In this document: positions 53,318 to 63,986 of the stretch, in pieces
Position numbering within the stretch: the first letter of the stretch is position 1
Layout of the letters: the number at the start of each line of letters is the position of its first letter
From: Nocardia concava NBRC 100430
GTDB taxonomy: Bacteria > Actinomycetota > Actinomycetes > Mycobacteriales > Mycobacteriaceae
DNA length: 64,000 nt
Reading direction: 5' to 3'
NCBI RefSeq assembly: GCF_000308815.1
Contig: NZ_BAFX01000024.1
Location: forward strand, 1 to 64,000
Position numbers and translations under genes: made by a program
Notes under the pieces: model-generated
What the model saw: the letters and a program-made list of their open reading frames with translations, nothing else
What the model was told of the DNA's origin: nothing
Databases searched by the model: none

Positions 53318-54211
53318 ATGACATTCACCGGCTTGTACGTGCCCCTGGTCACGCCCTTCACGGCCGCCGACGAGGTGGCGGGAGACGCCTTGGAAGCCCT
53401 CGCCCACGAGGCCCTCGACGCGGGGGCGGCCGGGCTGGTCGCGCTCGGCACCACCGGCGAACCCACCACCCTCACCGCCGCCGAGCAGGCCCGGGTCATC
53501 GATATCTGCGCCGGGGTCTGCCGCGAGCGCGATGCCGCCCTGATCGTCGGTGCGGGCTCCAACGCCACCGCCGACTCCGCCCGCGCCCTCACCGCCCTCG
53601 ACCCCCAGGCGACGGCCGCCCTCGCGGTCGTCCCGTATTACAACCGCCCCTCCGAAGCCGGTGTGGTGGAACACTTCCGGACCCTCGCCGCCGCGAGCCC
53701 GGTCCCGGTGCTGATCTATCACATTCCCTACCGCACCTCCCGCACCCTCGGCGCCGAAACCCTGTGCCGCCTGGCCGAATTGCCGAATGTCGCGGGCTTC
53801 AAATACACCGCCGGCGGCATCGACGACACCACCATCGCCTTTCTGAGCCGCCTGCCCGACTACACCTCGATCCTGGCGGGCGACGATCTCTACGCCGCCC
53901 CGCTGCTCGCCCTGGGCGCCTCGGGCGCGATCCTCGCCTGCGCCAATGTCGATCCCGCCGCCTACGCCGACCTCGTCACCGCCTGGCTCACGGGTGATCT
54001 TCCGCGCGGCCGCGACCTCGGCAACCGCCTGGCTCCCCTCGCGGCCGCCCTGTTCGCCGAGCCCAATCCCATTGTCGTCAAGGCCGTTCTGGCCGCCCAG
54101 GGCCGCATCCCCACCCCGAATGTCCGCCTTCCCCTGCTCCCGGCAAGCTCCGAGGCGCTGTCCGCGGCCCTGTCGGTCGTGTCCGCCCACCGGGCCGGGA
54201 TTCGGGTGTGA
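53318..54211 (+). CDS. DapA-family (dihydrodipicolinate synthase/NAL) aldolase
   Basis: 297 residues from ATG 53318; GTG 53312 is an alternative. It is a TIM-barrel class I aldolase: GLYVPLVTPFTAADEV, LGTTGEPTTLTAAEQ, Tyr134 (LIYHIPYRT) and Schiff-base Lys162 (VAGFKYTAGG). Arg139 matches the residue that binds the semialdehyde carboxylate in DapA. It could make 4-hydroxy-tetrahydrodipicolinate or act on another pyruvate aldol. Control by the divergent LysR gene suggests a catabolic or specialised role rather than the housekeeping dapA. alr follows 37 bp downstream. Confidence 0.88.
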   Translation: MTFTGLYVPLVTPFTAADEVAGDALEALAHEALDAGAAGLVALGTTGEPTTLTAAEQARVIDICAGVCRERDAALIVGAGSNATADSARALTALDPQATAALAVVPYYNRPSEAGVVEHFRTLAAASPVPVLIYHIPYRTSRTLGAETLCRLAELPNVAGFKYTAGGIDDTTIAFLSRLPDYTSILAGDDLYAAPLLALGASGAILACANVDPAAYADLVTAWLTGDLPRGRDLGNRLAPLAAALFAEPNPIVVKAVLAAQGRIPTPNVRLPLLPASSEALSAALSVVSAHRAGIRV

Positions 54212-54248
54212 TCCGACTCGCTGTGGTTCCAATGGCAGGATCGAGGGC

Positions 54249-55385
54249 GTGAACAAGCCCGACCCGCAGGTGGAAATCCTCGTCGATCTGGACGCCATCG
54301 CCCATAACGTGCGCATCCTGGCCGAGCACGCCGGAGACGCCGCGGTCATGGTCGTCGTGAAGGCGGACGGGTACAACCACGGAGCCGTCGAAGTGGCACG
54401 CGCGGCGCTCGCGGCTGGTGCGCGGGAACTCGGCACCACCACGGCCGCCGAAGCGGTGGCGCTGCGGGCGGCCGGGATCACCGCCCCGATCCTGTGCTGG
54501 CTCAACACCTCCGACGCCGATTACACGAGCGCCATCGCCGCCGACATCGAACTCGGGGTCTCCTCGCTCGCACAGCTGGAGGAGGTGGCAGCGGCGGCGC
54601 GGAAGCTGGGCCGCACAGCCGTCGTGAGCCTTAAGGTCGATACCGGCCTCAACCGCAACGGCATTCCCGCCGCCGAATTCCCCGAGGTCCTCGACCTGCT
54701 CGCGCAACTGGTGGCCGAGGGCACGGTGCGCTTCCGCGCCATCTTCTCCCACCTCGCGCTGGCCGATCAGCCGGCGCATCCGGTCAATGACATGCAGCGC
54801 CAACGCTTCCTCGAATTCATCGCCACCGCCAAGGAGCACGGCCTGGAGCCGGAACTGGTGCACCTGGCGAATTCCGCTGCCGCACTGACCCGTCCGGACC
54901 TGGCCTTCGACATGGTGCGCCCCGGCATCGCCGTGTACGGCCTGTCGCCGATGCCTGAGCTGTCCGATTTCGGCCTGCGCCCGGCCATGACCTTCCGCGC
55001 CCGGGTGCTGCGGGTGAAGCGGGTCGCCGCCGGTGAGGGCGTCTCCTACGGCCACGAATGGATCGCCGAGCGCGACACCACGGTCGCCCTCGTCCCCGCC
55101 GGATACGCCGACGGCGTGCCGCGTCCGCTGGGCGGCAAGTTCTCGGTGTGGGTGGGCGGCGCGCGCCACCCGCAGATCGGCCGGGTCTGCATGGATCAGA
55201 TCGTGGTGGACCTGGGCGAGAACGAAGCCGGGGTCGCGGCGGGCGATGCCGCGGTCCTGTTCGGCGGTGAGCCCGGTCACCCGCACGCGGACGAGTGGGC
55301 GCAGGCGCTGGGCACCATCAACTACGAGATCGTGTGCGGCCCGCGCGGCCGCGTCGTGCGCACCCACCTCGGCGGTGACCGATGA
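54249..55385 (+). CDS. alr: Alanine racemase
   Basis: 378 residues from GTG 54249. It interconverts L- and D-alanine for peptidoglycan. PLP-binding Lys38 lies in VVVKADGYNHGAVEVARAAL and catalytic Tyr267 in GVSYGHEWIA. LKVDTGLNRNG, AIFSHLA, HLANSAA and GRVCMDQIVVDLG are family motifs. The ATG of tsaE overlaps its stop by 4 bp, so alr leads the alr-tsaE-tsaB-rimI-tsaD run, the order seen in mycobacteria (Rv3423c onwards). Confidence 0.97.
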   Translation: MNKPDPQVEILVDLDAIAHNVRILAEHAGDAAVMVVVKADGYNHGAVEVARAALAAGARELGTTTAAEAVALRAAGITAPILCWLNTSDADYTSAIAADIELGVSSLAQLEEVAAAARKLGRTAVVSLKVDTGLNRNGIPAAEFPEVLDLLAQLVAEGTVRFRAIFSHLALADQPAHPVNDMQRQRFLEFIATAKEHGLEPELVHLANSAAALTRPDLAFDMVRPGIAVYGLSPMPELSDFGLRPAMTFRARVLRVKRVAAGEGVSYGHEWIAERDTTVALVPAGYADGVPRPLGGKFSVWVGGARHPQIGRVCMDQIVVDLGENEAGVAAGDAAVLFGGEPGHPHADEWAQALGTINYEIVCGPRGRVVRTHLGGDR

Positions 55386-55828
55386 CCGAGCAGCGCATGC
55401 TCGCCACCGTCGAGGACACCGAGGCGCTGGGCCGCGAACTCGCCGACCAGTTGCAGGCCGGGGATCTGGTCATCCTCGACGGCCCGCTGGGCGCGGGCAA
55501 GACCGCGCTCACCCGGGGCATCGCGGCGGGGCTGGGCGTCGAAGGACGGGTCAGCTCACCGACTTTCGTCATCGCCCGCCAGCATCGCGCCGGAACCCAT
55601 CCGGGTGCGGTGGCGCTGGTGCACGTGGATGCGTACCGGCTCGGCGGTGATCTGGACGAGCTCGACGCCCTCGATCTGGACACCGATCTCGAGCATGCCG
55701 TCGTGGTGGTCGAATGGGGTCTGGGCGTGGCCGAACACCTGGCCGACCGCCATCTGCGGGTGCAGTTGCGCCGCGAACCGGAGTCGGATGTGCGCACCGC
55801 CGAATGGGAGTGGGTCGCCGCGAATTGA
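55382..55828 (+). CDS. tsaE: tRNA t6A synthesis ATPase TsaE
   Basis: 148 residues. It is a small P-loop protein with Walker A LDGPLGAGKTALTRGIAAGL (~35-54), VSSPTFVIARQH, HVDAYRLGGDLDELDALDLD and VVVEWGLGVAEHL. TsaE activates the TsaB-TsaD complex that transfers threonylcarbamoyl to A37 of ANN-reading tRNAs. It is coupled to alr by a 4-bp overlap; a 94-bp gap precedes tsaB. Confidence 0.96.
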   Translation: MTEQRMLATVEDTEALGRELADQLQAGDLVILDGPLGAGKTALTRGIAAGLGVEGRVSSPTFVIARQHRAGTHPGAVALVHVDAYRLGGDLDELDALDLDTDLEHAVVVVEWGLGVAEHLADRHLRVQLRREPESDVRTAEWEWVAAN

Positions 55829-55922
55829 TGGGCGCACCGGAAGCCACCTGATCCGCGAGTAAGTTCCCGCAGGCAGACACCACGCCGAGTGGGCTGTACC
55901 ACCCGGTATCGTAAAGACAATC

Positions 55923-56633
55923 ATGCTGATATTGGCTGTCGACACCGCGACCCCCGCCGTCACAGCGGGACTGGTGGAACTGGAACCGGCGCAACCCGGG
56001 TCGAACGCACCGCGCATCACCACGATCACCGCGAAGGTGACCGTGGACGCTCGCGCGCACAACGAGGTGCTGACCCCGCAGATTCTGGCCTGCCTGGCCG
56101 AATCCGGGCGCTCCCGTGCCGATATCGCCGCGGTCGTGGCCGGCATCGGGCCCGGCCCGTTCACCGGACTGCGCGTCGGCATGGCCACCGCGGCCGCCTT
56201 CGGCGACGCGCTCGGCGTCCCCGTGTACGGGGTGTGCAGCCTGGACGCCATCGCCGCCGACACCGAGAGCTACCTGCGCGAGAGCTCCGAGCCGACCGAA
56301 CTGCTGGTCGTCACCGACGCCCGCCGCCGCGAGGTGTACTGGGCGCGCTACCGCGCCATCGGCGAGGGCAACACCCTGGCCCGCGTCGAGGGTCCCGAGG
56401 TGAGCAAGCCCGCCGATCTGGATCAGGCCGCCGCCACCGTGATCGCCGGATCCGCCTCGCACGTCGACTATTTCGACCTGCCCGTGCTGCCGGTCGAGAC
56501 GCCGTCCCCGCAGGGCCTGGTGCAGGTCGCCGCCCGCGACATTCTCGCCGGCGCCGTCCCGGAGCCGCTGGTCCCTTTGTATCTGCGCCGCCCCGACGCG
56601 GTGGAGAAGAGTTACGCGCAGGTGGGCCGATGA
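55923..56633 (+). CDS. tsaB: tRNA t6A synthesis protein TsaB
   Basis: 236 residues. It is an ASKHA-fold partner of TsaD: ILAVDTATPAVTAGLVELEP at the N-terminus, AHNEVLTPQILACLAESGRS, and VVAGIGPGPFTGLRVGMAT. It has no independent metal site, as expected of TsaB, and serves as the scaffold of the TsaBDE complex. rimI overlaps its stop by 4 bp. Confidence 0.95.
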   Translation: MLILAVDTATPAVTAGLVELEPAQPGSNAPRITTITAKVTVDARAHNEVLTPQILACLAESGRSRADIAAVVAGIGPGPFTGLRVGMATAAAFGDALGVPVYGVCSLDAIAADTESYLRESSEPTELLVVTDARRREVYWARYRAIGEGNTLARVEGPEVSKPADLDQAAATVIAGSASHVDYFDLPVLPVETPSPQGLVQVAARDILAGAVPEPLVPLYLRRPDAVEKSYAQVGR

Positions 56634-57135
56634 CCATCCGCATCGAACCGATGCGGCCGGCCGACGTCTCCCGCTGCGCCGAACTCGAGCAGGTGCTCTT
56701 CCCGGAGGACGATCCCTGGCACGAGGTTTCGTTCCTCTCAGAGCTGGCCGGACCGCACAACCGCTACATCACCGCGCGCGACCGCGAGGGCCGCATGGTC
56801 GGCTACGCCGGAATCGCGCTGCTGGGCAATGACGAACACCCCGAGGCCGAGATCCACACCATCGGCGTCGATCCCGCCGACCATCGGCGTGGCATCGGCA
56901 CGCTGCTGCTGGAGGCCCTGCTGCTGGAGGCCGGACGCCGCGGCGGACCGGTGTTCCTCGAGGTCCGCACCGACAACGCGCCCGCCATCACGCTGTACGA
57001 GAAGCACGGCTTCCACATCATCGGCCTGCGCAAGAACTACTACCAGCCCAGCGGCGCGGACGCGTACACCATGCGACGCCCCGCCATGGCCGGGTTCCCG
57101 CAGGACGGATTCACCACCGACGCCGAGGTCTCGTC

Positions 57136-57139
<4 letters not shown>
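56630..57139 (+). CDS. rimI: Ribosomal protein S18-alanine N-acetyltransferase RimI
   Basis: 169 residues from the ATG that overlaps tsaB; the frame is open further upstream but that is antisense-type artefact over tsaB. The GNAT fold is shown by [37 protein letters not shown] (acetyl-CoA P-loop) and [19 protein letters not shown]. RimI acetylates the N-terminus of S18 and, in mycobacteria, other proteins. tsaD starts inside its last 4 bp. Confidence 0.94.
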
Positions 57140-58167
<1,028 letters not shown>

Positions 58168-58185
58168 GTCGTCGCGGCCCGGCAC

Positions 58186-58276
58186 TGTCATCCCGGCGCG
58201 CTTTTGGCCGGGATCCACACGGCCCGTGCCGCAACCGATGTGAATGGATTCCGGCCAAAAGCGCGCCGGAATGACG
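58186..58276. repeat. Dispersed palindromic element, copy 5
   Basis: TGTCATCCCGGCGCGCTTTT...GGGATCC, a longer spacer (~27 bp), then GATTCCGGCCAAAAGCGCG and CCGGAATGACG. Total 91 bp, longer than the other copies because of the spacer. It lies between convergent tsaD and the Hsp70-like pseudogene. Confidence 0.9.
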
Positions 58277-58371
58277 GGGCGCTGTCGGGCCTTCGGGTTC
58301 GCAAGGCTGTGGATACACGACCGCGACCGGGAGTCATGGCTCCGGTCGCGGCGGGAAGTTGTTCGTTGGTG

Positions 58372-59822
58372 CTAGTCGGTCGGGCGGACCAGGGTTGCGG
58401 TTCCGCCATTTCCGGAGCCCGAATTCGTGTGCGAGCGGGGCGAAGGGGAGATCTTCGGCTCGGTTTCGACGGGCGGCAGGGTGGTGGTGCCGAGCAGCGG
58501 ACCCAGCAGGCGGGGCAGGTCCGCGGGGAACGGGATCTGGGGTAGGTCCGGATCCGGGCGCAGCGGCGGCTGCTGCGCCGTGGTCGACGAGGGCAGCGTG
58601 GGAACGCCGGTGGCCGAACCGGTTTGGGTGGGCGGCACGGCCGGGCTGGTCCGATTGCCGTTGGCGCTGGTCGCGCCGCTGGTCGGACCGGTCGACGGGC
58701 TGGTCGAGGGCGTCGGCTGCTGCGGACCGGTCGTGGTCGGCGAGTAGTGCGTGTTCTGCGGTTCGGGCACCACGAATTCCTTGACGCCGTAACCGATGAT
58801 CAGCCCGACCACCACGATCGCCCCGGCCAGCGTGCCCGCCAGCTTGGTGAAGGTGCCGATCGGCGCGTCCGAACCCAGGCCGATCACCGGGAACGCGCTC
58901 GGCGTGGTCGAATCCGCCACCAGCGCCGCGCCCTTGGCGATCGCGGCCTCCGGCTCCGGCACGGTCACCACCGGCACGTCGAGCTGACGCTCCAGCCCGA
59001 CCACCATGATCGGCACGTTCGCGCCGCCGCCGATCACCGCGACCGCCTCCGGGAACTTCGGGGCTCGCGCGAACACCCCGCGCGCGAACACCGCCAGCTC
59101 CCGGAGCAGATCGGCGACGATCTCCTCGAAGTCCACCCGGGTCAGCTTGAGCGGCTGCCCGGCCACATGGTCGATGGTGACGGCCGGAACGACCGACAGA
59201 TGCTCCTTGGCCGCACGGCTGCGATTGAGCAGGATGCCGCGGTTGGGCCGGATACCGCGGCGCGAGAGATGGCAGTCCAGCAGGTGCTGCAGGATCAGCT
59301 CGTCGATGGCATTGCCGCCGATGGCGGTGGTGCGCTCGGACCGCAGCACGGTGTCGTCCGCGTGATCGGCCACGGTGACCGTGGTTCCGGTCGCGCCGAT
59401 ATCGATGACCGCGACCGTGTCCCAGCGGTCCAGCAGGCCCGTGTGCCGCAGATAGGCCAGGGCCGCGGTGGTCTCCGGGATGAGATGGACGCCGTGGCGC
59501 TGCCGTCCGATGGCCGAGCGGATGATCTGGGCCTGTTCCGGTCCCGATAGGCGACGGCGATGTCGCCGGGCGGGGCCGGGTCCGGCTCGTGATGGCCGGC
59601 GGTCCGGGCGACCGGATGCGCGCCGACCGGATGCACCACATCGCGCGGGATCTGGGTCGTCATCAGCTCGATGGAGGACGCCACGAGGTCACCGAGGTCG
59701 GAGTGGGCCGTATCGGCCGTCACGACCCGGTAATCGAAGTTCTGGGCGCCGTTGGGCGCGGTGGCGACCGTTGCCGAGCACACCACCTCGCTCCCGGCCG
59801 AAATGCCGAGGGATGTTCGCAT
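58372..59822 (-). pseudogene. Hsp70-like membrane protein, frameshifted
   Basis: Two reading frames together encode one Hsp70-type protein. The 5' part (ATG 59822 with GGGAGG five bases upstream) runs RTSLGISAGSEVVCSATVAT to GDIAVAYRD. The 3' part continues in another frame from about 59545 with QAQIIRSAIGRQRHGVHL, VIDIGATGTTVTVADHADD, GGNAIDELIL and VAVIGGGANVPIMVV, which are Hsp70 phosphate-2 and adenosine motifs. One base appears missing near 59541-59546 (one C short in the coding-strand run GGGACC). Restored, it would be ~483 residues, with a transmembrane helix (LAGTLAGAIVVVGLIIGYGV) and a Pro/Thr/Ser-rich outer tail. It could also be a sequencing error. Conserved motifs after the break favour a recent event or error. 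Confidence 0.75.
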
Positions 59823-60117
59823 GTTCACCTCCCTTCGAGCGGATGGTCCCAGTGGAGACGACCATCTCGAACGGACTCCGGACGTGCCCGATGGGTTGCG
59901 GGCGAATCCGGCGAGCTACGGATCGCGGCGGGACCTTGTCCGATGGGGCATCCGGACCTGCCACTGATCACTTGCGGTCTTGCTCTCTTCTCGAGCCCGC
60001 GCGGAGGGTGGCCGCGCGGTTAGCGGGGTGAAGCAGTTGTGTGACTCTCGACGGCGCGCGTGATGAGACCGATTCGGTCCCGCCGCGTGGCCGTCGTCAA
60101 TGGTGTCACAATCCGTT

Positions 60118-60142
60118 ATCCGAACGTTACAGATTTTCGGAT
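60118..60142. repeat. Inverted repeat ATCCGAA-N11-TTCGGAT
   Basis: 7-bp perfect arms in a locally AT-rich patch of the groES upstream region. It could be a regulator site or a small hairpin. No matching family operator is recognised. Confidence 0.4.
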
Positions 60143-60264
60143 TTCTTTGGAAGCCCTCAGATTCCCGGGCCGTCGTGTCGGCGAGTCGCTCTATGCAGCG
60201 GAGTTACCGGGCCTGTCCAGCGGCGTTACGGGTAACGCGCGGTTGCGGGTAGCAGTGCCCGGCC

Positions 60265-60293
60265 TTGAGCGCTGGCACTCACGTGTATAGAGT
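60265..60293 (+). promoter_or_regulatory. Probable groES promoter
   Basis: -35-like TTGAGC (60265-60270), 17-bp spacer, -10-like TAGAGT (60288-60293, fits actinobacterial TAnnnT). The CIRCE operator overlaps the spacer and -10, so bound HrcA would block polymerase. Confidence 0.6.
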
Positions 60294-60298
60294 GCTAG
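60272..60298. promoter_or_regulatory. CIRCE element (HrcA operator)
   Basis: CTGGCACTC-N9-GAGTGCTAG: the left arm pairs with the right over 8 of 9 positions and the 9-bp spacer is that of the classical CIRCE. It indicates heat-shock control of groES(-groEL) by HrcA, whose gene is not in the window. Confidence 0.92.
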
Positions 60299-60461
60299 GA
60301 GGCACCGGTTTAGTGCTGAGGTGCCAGCTGATGACTACTACGCAGGGGTCCCGGCACCCGCGACGACGGGGCTGATTGCGCAGGGGTCACACAAGACCGA
60401 AACCGTGAGTCCGGGGAACAGCCCCGGGCGCGAAGAATCCCCTGAAAGTGGAGGGCTCAAC

Positions 60462-60764
60462 GTGGCGAGCGTGAACATCAAGCCGCTCGAGGACAAGATC
60501 CTCGTCCAGGCCAACGAGGCCGAAACCACCACCGCCTCCGGCCTGGTCATCCCCGACACGGCGAAGGAGAAGCCCCAGGAGGGCACCGTCATCGCCGTCG
60601 GCCCCGGCCGCTGGGACGAGGACGGCGAGAAGCGCATCCCGCTCGACGTCAAGGAAGGCGACGTCGTCATCTACAGCAAGTACGGCGGCACCGAGATCAA
60701 GTACAACGGCTCCGAGTACCTGATCCTCTCGGCTCGCGACCTGCTGGCTGTCGTCACCAAGTAA
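60462..60764 (+). CDS. groES: Co-chaperonin GroES
   Basis: 100 residues from GTG 60462, with GGAGGG ~8 bases upstream. [20 protein letters not shown] and [18 protein letters not shown] are GroES landmarks; [20 protein letters not shown] is the mobile loop that docks on GroEL. It forms the heptameric lid of the chaperonin. groEL1 follows 141 bp downstream, with hairpins in between. Confidence 0.98.
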   Translation: MASVNIKPLEDKILVQANEAETTTASGLVIPDTAKEKPQEGTVIAVGPGRWDEDGEKRIPLDVKEGDVVIYSKYGGTEIKYNGSEYLILSARDLLAVVTK

Positions 60765-60791
60765 GGGACGCACCAACTCTCGGGGCTCTGA

Positions 60792-60807
60792 GGGGGCTTC
60801 GGCCCCC
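60792..60807 (+). other. groES-groEL intercistronic hairpin with TTCG loop
   Basis: GGGGGC-TTCG-GCCCCC, a 6-bp GC stem capped by a stable TTCG tetraloop, 28 bp after groES. A second inverted repeat, CCGCCCCGG / CCGGGGCGG, lies at 60821-60868. No T tract follows either. They may be processing or stabilising structures that set the groES:groEL ratio. Confidence 0.6.
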
Positions 60808-60905
60808 GAACCCCCGGATTCCGCCCCGGAGTCGTAGCTGCCCATACAGCAATTCGGCCCCGGGGCGGAGTGTGTTCCGGCCCAACTCATTTCAGGAGTA
60901 GGTAA

Positions 60906-62513
<1,608 letters not shown>

Positions 62514-62544
62514 GGCTGAATAACGGCTGACCCCAGCCGAACCC

Positions 62545-62577
62545 GAGGCCCCCGGACGGATTCCGTCCGGGGGCCTC
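62545..62577 (+). terminator. groEL1 terminator
   Basis: Perfect 15-bp stem GAGGCCCCCGGACGG / CCGTCCGGGGGCCTC with a 3-nt ATT loop, ~30 bp after the stop. It probably also serves the convergent small gene. Confidence 0.85.
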
Positions 62578-62596
62578 GTCGTCGATGGCGAAGCCG

Positions 62597-62851
62597 TCAG
62601 CGGGTTGGGGTGGGCGTCGGGGTCAGCCAGTTCGGCGGGAGCGGCTTGTAGACCACGGGGTACGAGAGCCCGGCGGGGCCCCCGTGCGCGGGCTGGTCCT
62701 CATCGGGATAGGCGAACATCACCATGCCGGTGACCATGAGCGTGACCGCCGCGGTGACGCCAAGCAGTATGCGCAGGTGACCGAGGGTGGAAAGGCCGCG
62801 GGGTGCCGCGATCCGGGGTGGCGGCATGAGGTAGACGGGAGGAAGTGGCAT
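62597..62851 (-). CDS. Small hypothetical membrane protein
   Basis: 84 residues from ATG 62851; a longer frame to 62956 is unlikely because it lacks a ribosome site. It has a short Pro-rich start (PLPPVYLMPPPRIAAP), one transmembrane helix (LGVTAAVTLMVTGMVMFAY) and a Pro/Thr-rich exterior tail ending LTPTPTPTR. Unrecognised. It converges with groEL1. Confidence 0.55.
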   Translation of the reverse strand: MPLPPVYLMPPPRIAAPRGLSTLGHLRILLGVTAAVTLMVTGMVMFAYPDEDQPAHGGPAGLSYPVVYKPLPPNWLTPTPTPTR

Positions 62852-63046
62852 ACCGGGCGATCCGATCCTGAGGCGGCATGAATTCTCATGGCGCGCACGG
62901 GGTTCTGCTGGTCGGATCGCCCGGTGTGCAGTGGGTGTTACGGGCAAAGCTGGCATCGAGAACCGGTCGGGCGACCTGAATCGGAGGCATGCGAAAAGGC
63001 GCAGGGGTGTTGGCGGCTTGCTCCGGCTGCTTCTCGGTTGGGGTTT

Positions 63047-63062
63047 CAGGGGCTTGCCCCTG
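63047..63062 (-). terminator. Possible terminator of the sigK operon
   Basis: CAGGGGC / GCCCCTG arms with almost no loop (TT), 18 bp after the anti-sigma stop. No T tract. Weak. Confidence 0.35.
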
Positions 63063-63079
63063 AGAGTTTCGAGAGCTGG

Positions 63080-63394
63080 CTAATCGCGGACCGGCTGGTT
63101 GGTGCGGCCGTTGCCGTGGTGGAAATGGGTGGGGGAGCGGTGAATGGCGGTCGGCGGGGGTGGATCTGTAGCTATCGCGGCGAGAAGGCGATCGCGGAGG
63201 GCGGGCGGTGGCGTCACGGCCACCGTCGACGCGGCCAGCGCGAGCGCTTCTCGGGTCTGCTGCACTTCCTGGGTGAAGGCGGCGCGCAGTACCGAATCGT
63301 CGGTATCCAAGATATCCGCCACTGCGCGCTGATCTTCGTCGCCGATCGATCCGAGCGCGACAGTGTGCGCGAGATCGATCTGGCTTTCGTTCAT
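63080..63394 (-). CDS. Truncated RskA-type anti-sigma factor
   Basis: 104 residues. The N-terminus (LAHTVALGSIGDEDQRAVAD and FTQEVQQTREALALAASTVA, then PPALRDRLLAAIA) matches the cytosolic sigma-binding part of RskA-type anti-sigma-K factors. Full-length RskA is ~230-240 residues with a membrane helix and an outer domain; here the frame stops after a short Pro/His-rich tail and neither part is found downstream. It may act as a soluble anti-sigma factor or be a decaying gene. It begins 1 bp after the sigK stop, so the two are co-translated. See sigK. Confidence 0.75.
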   Translation of the reverse strand: MNESQIDLAHTVALGSIGDEDQRAVADILDTDDSVLRAAFTQEVQQTREALALAASTVAVTPPPALRDRLLAAIATDPPPPTAIHRSPTHFHHGNGRTNQPVRD

Positions 63395-63395
63395 C

Positions 63396-63986
63396 TCACG
63401 TCACTCCCAAACTTTTCTTGAGTCGTGTCAGGCCATCCCGTATACGGGACTTAACGGTAGGTAACCCTACGCCCAGATATGCCGCTACCTCGGCATATGT
63501 GCGCCCACCGAAGTAGGCGAGGGAGATGGCTTCCCGTTGTGTCTCGGTCAACGTGGCCAGGCCGGCGAGTACCGCCTGCTGCTCCAGCCGTCGTCCGACT
63601 TCTTCGGTGACTTCATCGAATTCGTTACCGAGAGTGCTGGTGCCGTAGGCGACTTCGCGTTGCGCGTGCGCCTGCTCGGCACGGACTCTGTCGACCGCGC
63701 GTCGGTGGGCCAGCGTCATCAGCCAGGTGACCGCCGAGCCCTTGTTCGGGTCGAAATTGGATGCCGTACGCCAGATCTGGAGATAGACCTCCTGCGTGGT
63801 CTCCTCCGCGTATCCCGGATCGTGTAGCACGCGTAGGACCAGGCCGAAGACTCGCGCGCTGGTGCGGTCGTACAGCTCGGCGAAGGCCTGCTGATCCGAC
63901 TGCCCGCAACGTTCGAGAAGTGCGGCGAGTTCGAGACTTTCGGCTGCGCGCGCCGTCACCGCAGAGTTCACGCTCGGTGTTTCCAC
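63396..63986 (-). CDS. sigK: ECF RNA polymerase sigma factor SigK
   Basis: 196 residues from a GTG. Region 2 is clear (AFAELYDRTSARVFGLVLRV, DPGYAEETTQEVYLQIWRTA), as is region 4 (TETQREAISLAYFGGRTYAE, VGLPTVKSRIRDGLTRL). The sequence is close to M. tuberculosis SigK as I recall it. SigK responds through its anti-sigma factor RskA and controls secreted antigens and itself in mycobacteria. Here it is followed by the shortened anti-sigma gene. Its promoter lies at or beyond the window edge. Confidence 0.92.
   Translation of the reverse strand: METPSVNSAVTARAAESLELAALLERCGQSDQQAFAELYDRTSARVFGLVLRVLHDPGYAEETTQEVYLQIWRTASNFDPNKGSAVTWLMTLAHRRAVDRVRAEQAHAQREVAYGTSTLGNEFDEVTEEVGRRLEQQAVLAGLATLTETQREAISLAYFGGRTYAEVAAYLGVGLPTVKSRIRDGLTRLKKSLGVT

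Larger units (their letters stand above)
59823..60461. other. Intergenic region between the Hsp70-like gene and groES
   Basis: About 640 bases with no convincing gene; the short open frames have no ribosome sites or family features. It holds an inverted repeat ATCCGAA-N11-TTCGGAT at 60118-60142, and the groES promoter with a CIRCE operator near 60265-60298. The groES leader is ~160 nt. Confidence 0.7.

Noticed and set aside
54078..55367. Minus-strand frame opposite alr
   Set aside because: Shadow of alr; His/Arg/Gly-rich composition of an antisense GC-rich frame.
55889..56629. Upstream in-frame extension of rimI
   Set aside because: It is tsaB read in another frame; the GNAT domain starts at ATG 56630.
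58334..59641. Third-frame 435-codon ORF over the Hsp70-like gene
   Set aside because: Arg/His/Pro-rich shadow; the Hsp70 motifs are in the two other frames.
60041..60290. Two small overlapping plus-strand frames before groES
   Set aside because: They lie in the promoter region, lack ribosome sites and resemble no family.
62888..63421. Plus-strand frame opposite the anti-sigma gene
   Set aside because: No ribosome site; the opposite strand encodes recognisable RskA-type sequence coupled to sigK.
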